From an uncultured Bacteroidales bacterium (GTDB taxonomy: Bacteria; Bacteroidota; Bacteroidia; Bacteroidales; F082): a stretch of DNA of 64,000 nucleotides. Under the pieces are notes generated by a model. That model was not told the DNA's origin, searched no databases, and was given only the letters and a program-made list of their open reading frames with translations. Made by a program: the position numbers and the translations under genes. This document shows, piece by piece, positions 61,209 through 64,000 of this stretch. Location: contig CAMVCZ010000001.1 of the NCBI GenBank assembly GCA_947166105.1, forward strand, positions 1 through 64,000. Reading direction: 5' to 3'. The stretch's first letter is position 1; every line of letters begins with the position of its first letter.

Positions 61209-62227
61209 TTATTTATTGTTCAACTCAAATTTGACGTGCGTCATCTTGTGGAGCACGAAGATGGCAACCGCTTCGATGATGTAAGCTATCAGGTAACTAT
61301 ACCAAATCCAATCTTTGGCATACTTGGAAACCAGCCATAGCACGGGGATGACCATCAGCGACAAGGCGAAGGAAATGAAAAGTGCCATTTTGTGGTAGTT
61401 GTAGAGTTTATAAACGACCATGATGGTATAAATATAGCAGAATGGGATGAGGCAGACGGCGAAAATGCGCAGCGCATGGCAGCTTTCGGCTATCATATCG
61501 CTTTCGTCGGCACCAAAGAGCATCACGAGGCTCTCAGGCCATATCCATACGAAAATGCAGGTGATGACCATCGCTACGGTGATGAAATTGAACGACTTGC
61601 GCAACACCAGCTTGAAGGCTTCGTTGTCGCCCTTGCCCACTTGAATGGAGCCCAATGACTGGATGGTGCGGCAGACGCCTCCCAAAAACAGGTTGTATAT
61701 CAGCAGTAAGTTCATGCATAGGGCAAAGGCATAGATACCCGTGCGGCCCAGTGACGACAGGATGATTCTGTTCGCCGAGAACATGAGCACCGTCAGGCAG
61801 ACCGAGGCAATGGCCAACGGCGCACCTTGCGAGAGGATAGCGCCGAAAACCGGCTTTTGGCGACCAAAACAGAGTCGCAAATGGTTTTCTTTGGAAAGGA
61901 AATGGATGCCCATCAGGGCAATGCCCACGATATGACCGATGACAGTGGCCCATGCACTACCCTCGATGCCCGGCGTGTGTCGTTTTTGCCTAATTCCATA
62001 CCGACCAGCATACCTCCACCAGCGGCCAACAGCATATTGATGGTGAACATAAACTGAAGCAACGGCAGCGCAAGGTTGATGGCACTCACCGCATCTTCGT
62101 TGATCAGGTTGCCCACAATCATCGCATCCACCACATTTCCCAAGCAGGCCGACAGTCCGATGAGGATGGAGGCCCACAAGAAACGCCAGAATTGGCGATT
62201 AAACGATTTCTTTTCTTCTAAATTCAT
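61209..62227 (-). pseudogene. MATE family exporter with an internal deletion and frameshift
   Basis: Start MNLEEKKSFNRQFWRFLWAS at 62227, helices 1 and 2 (LQFMFTINMLLAAGGGMLVG) to LGKNDT. At about 61985 the frame changes and homology resumes at PGIEGSAWATVIGHIVGIA, normally around residue 180, then continues to FELNNK at 61209 with the second six-helix half. Roughly 90-100 residues (helices 3-5) are missing, leaving about 340 codons against the usual 440. MATE proteins export organic compounds with Na+ or H+; this one would have exported the peptide made by the adjoining NRPS. Confidence 0.75.
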
Positions 62228-62314
62228 CTTGATTTGTGTTTGCTTTTCAACATAAATAAAAACGCTGCTTTGTTGTCATTGTCAATGGTTTGAAGCAGTC
62301 AAATAATTTTCTTG

Positions 62315-62322
62315 CAAAAGTA
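62315..62322 (-). promoter_or_regulatory. -7 promoter box of the MATE-NRPS operon (TACTTTTG)
   Basis: Minus-strand TACTTTTG followed by C, 88 nt before the MATE start; fits TAnnTTTG. Confidence 0.45.
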
Positions 62323-62357
62323 GGGATTTTCTTTTTCATGCTTCTATTTATGCTTTT

Positions 62358-62389
62358 TTTGTGCGTTTTGAGGAAAAACCTTATCTTTG
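62358..62389 (+). promoter_or_regulatory. Promoter of the acyl-CoA synthetase gene
   Basis: TTTG at 62358-62361, 20-nt spacer, TATCTTTG at 62382-62389: good fit to the Bacteroidota -33/-7 promoter. The ATG is 33 nt further on. Confidence 0.6.
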
Positions 62390-62421
62390 CGGCAACTTAA
62401 GAAATTAAATACCTTATTAAT

Positions 62422-64000
62422 ATGATAGCAAGAGAATTACTCGACCCGAAAAGCATCGTAGTGTGCGGTGCTTCGTCCGACATCCACAAACCTGGTGGAA
62501 AAGCATTGAAGAACCTTTTGGAGAGCCCTTTCAGTGGCCCGATTTATGCCGTGAATCCCAAAGAAACTGAGGTTCAGGGCGTTAAGTGCTATGCCAAGGT
62601 GGATGACCTTCCGCAGGTGGAATGTGCCATTCTTTGCATTGCCGCCAAGTTCTGCGCACAGACCGTAGATGTGTTGGCAAAAGAGAAAGGCTGCAAAGGC
62701 TTTATCATCATCAGTGCAGGATTCTCGGAGGAAAACGCCGAAGGCGCTGCCATCGAGAAGCATATCGTTGATACCATCAACAGCGTTGGCGGCAGCTTGA
62801 TCGGTCCCAACTGCACGGGATTCCTCAACGTGAATTATGCTGGTTGCTTCGACGCACCCATCCCGACCCTCGACCCCAAGGGCGTCGACTTCATCACGGG
62901 TTCAGGTGCAACGGCTGTGTTCATCAAGGAATACGGTATGAGCAACGGCCTGAAGTTCAACAGCGTTTGGGCTGTGGGCAATAGTGCCCAGTTGGGCATC
63001 GAGGACGTGTTGGAGCACTTGGACGAGACCTTCGACCCCGAAAAGTCGTCGCGCGTCATCATGCTTTATATGGAAAAGATTGGCGACTCGCAAAGATTGC
63101 TCAGGCATAGCCGCAGCCTCATCAACAAGGGATGCCACATCGCTGCCATCAAGAGCGGAGGCTCGGCTGCCGGCTCGCGTGCTGCTTCTTCGCATACGGG
63201 TGCTTTGGCTACAAACGATGCCGCTGTGGATGCCTTGTTCCGCAAGGCTGGTATTGTGCGTTGCCAAAACCGTCAGGAATTGACCACCGTCTGCGGCGTG
63301 TTTATGCATCCCGAAATCAAAGGCAAACGCTGCGCCGTGGTCACCCACGCGGGCGGTCCCGCCGTGATGCTCACGGACGTGCTTTCCAATGGCGGCATGG
63401 AAGTGCCTTCGCTCAAGGAACACCCAGCCAGCAAAGCCCTTTTGGAGAAGCTCTTCCCCGGCTCCTCGGTGGGCAATCCCATCGACTTCCTCGCCACTGG
63501 CACCGCCGAACAGTTAGGTTATATCCTTGATGCAGTGGAGAATGACTACACCGACATCGACTTCTCGGTCGTCATCTTCGGCTCGCCCGGACTCTTCTCG
63601 AACAAGGAAGTCTACGACCTGCTCGACCGGAAGATGCACACCTGCAAGAAGCCCATCTTCCCCGTGCTGCCTTCCATCATCAACGTGAAGGAAGAGATTG
63701 AGGATTTCATCGCCAAGGGAAACATCAACTTCCCCGAGGAATGTGTGCTCGGCAATGCTATCTGCAAGATTTACAATACGCCCAAACCCAAGTCGGGCAT
63801 CATAGAGAATCTGCCTATCGACAAGCTTATGGTGCCTCCCACCGATGAGCCTGACAAGGCTGAGGTGGACGAGGTGGCCGAGTCCATACGCGAATTGGGT
63901 TTGCTCACCCCGATTACCGTCAGCCCTATGGATGGAGTCTATCGTGTCGTGAGTGGTGCCAAGCGTTTGCGTGCCGCCGCTTTGGTTGGCATGAAAGAGA
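62422..64000 (+). CDS. ADP-forming acyl-CoA synthetase alpha domain running into a ParB-like domain (partial)
   Basis: 526 codons, open at the window end. CoA-binding domain (SIVVCGASSDIHKPGGKALK), LIGPNCTGFLNV, and the phosphohistidine loop AASSHTGALATND (H258), then a second ligase domain (VTHAGGPAVMLTDVL). Such proteins make ATP (or GTP) and an acid from acyl-CoA, for example acetate from acetyl-CoA; the ATP-grasp beta part is usually fused or adjacent and would lie beyond the edge. From residue 464 the sequence changes to a ParB N-domain pattern: VAESIRELGLLTPITVSPMD followed by VSGAKRLRAA, in the same frame. This fusion is unusual to me. Confidence 0.85.
   Translation, partial: MIARELLDPKSIVVCGASSDIHKPGGKALKNLLESPFSGPIYAVNPKETEVQGVKCYAKVDDLPQVECAILCIAAKFCAQTVDVLAKEKGCKGFIIISAGFSEENAEGAAIEKHIVDTINSVGGSLIGPNCTGFLNVNYAGCFDAPIPTLDPKGVDFITGSGATAVFIKEYGMSNGLKFNSVWAVGNSAQLGIEDVLEHLDETFDPEKSSRVIMLYMEKIGDSQRLLRHSRSLINKGCHIAAIKSGGSAAGSRAASSHTGALATNDAAVDALFRKAGIVRCQNRQELTTVCGVFMHPEIKGKRCAVVTHAGGPAVMLTDVLSNGGMEVPSLKEHPASKALLEKLFPGSSVGNPIDFLATGTAEQLGYILDAVENDYTDIDFSVVIFGSPGLFSNKEVYDLLDRKMHTCKKPIFPVLPSIINVKEEIEDFIAKGNINFPEECVLGNAICKIYNTPKPKSGIIENLPIDKLMVPPTDEPDKAEVDEVAESIRELGLLTPITVSPMDGVYRVVSGAKRLRAAALVGMKE

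Noticed and set aside
62341-62421. Riboswitch or leader RNA before the acyl-CoA synthetase gene
   Set aside because: Only a promoter and a short A-rich leader of about 30 nt are seen; no stable structure fits.
1-64000. Mobile element carrying the capsule locus (transposase, integrase, att sites, tRNA)
   Set aside because: No transposase, integrase, tRNA gene or matching direct repeats at the locus borders were found; the left border is outside the window.

Overview
The window looks like a chromosome segment of a Bacteroidales (Bacteroidota) bacterium. The evidence is promoter -7 boxes of the type TAnnTTTG in front of several transcription units, lipoproteins of the 'LxSC' type, a GT3 glycogen synthase fused to a GT35 phosphorylase next to a debranching enzyme and a GH57 protein, an exporter made of a small lipoprotein Wza plus a Wzc with a cytoplasmic kinase, and dispersed GAGAGTT heptamer arrays that I recall from gut Bacteroidales genomes. 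No rRNA, tRNA, CRISPR, phage or transposase gene was seen. I cannot name the species.

Region 1 (1-35.6 kb, all on the + strand) is a large capsule/exopolysaccharide locus entered in its middle. It holds about a dozen glycosyltransferases (GT2, GT4, GT32-like, GT-C), an ATP-grasp ligase, and an ArnC/ArnE/ArnF-like trio. A deoxysugar cassette follows (2,3-dehydratase, C4-type aminotransferase, Gfo/Idh reductase, QdtA/WxcM-like cupin), then O-acyltransferases, UDP-GlcNAc 2-epimerase, and two FemAB-like acyltransferases around a PLP enzyme. Next come a FabD-ACP-FabG-FabH set, two polysaccharide deacetylases, and the export machine Wza-Wzc-Wzb(PHP type), closed by a terminator. Together the genes would make an amino-deoxysugar-containing, acylated polysaccharide. 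The FabD/ACP/KR/FabH set lacks a dehydratase, so it would stop at 3-hydroxyacyl-ACP, a plausible donor for N-acylation.

Region 2 (35.7-46.8 kb): a lipoprotein M3 dipeptidase on the minus strand, then a glycogen operon (debranching enzyme, GT4, GH57, GT3-GT35 fusion). Region 3 (46.8-54.5 kb): an alpha-L-rhamnosidase behind a zeta-toxin-like kinase and its small partner, an NfeD/SPFH pair, a small HTH protein, a TPR/membrane regulator, a broken second HTH copy and a Nudix hydrolase. Region 4 (54.5-62.3 kb, minus strand): a MATE exporter gene followed by a C-A-T-C-A-T-R nonribosomal peptide synthetase of the kind expected to release a peptide aldehyde; both are damaged. Region 5 (62.4 kb to the end): an ADP-forming acyl-CoA synthetase alpha subunit running into a ParB-like domain, cut by the window end.

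The most unusual property is the number of switched-off or damaged frames. There is a 12-copy TGTA array that throws a membrane acyltransferase out of frame. There are heptamer arrays that are in frame with four units (three sites) and out of frame with three units (two sites in the NRPS). There are three in-frame stop codons inside otherwise intact genes, 1-nt frameshifts, and two internal deletions. Some may be phase variation, some decay, some assembly or consensus error; reads are needed to decide.
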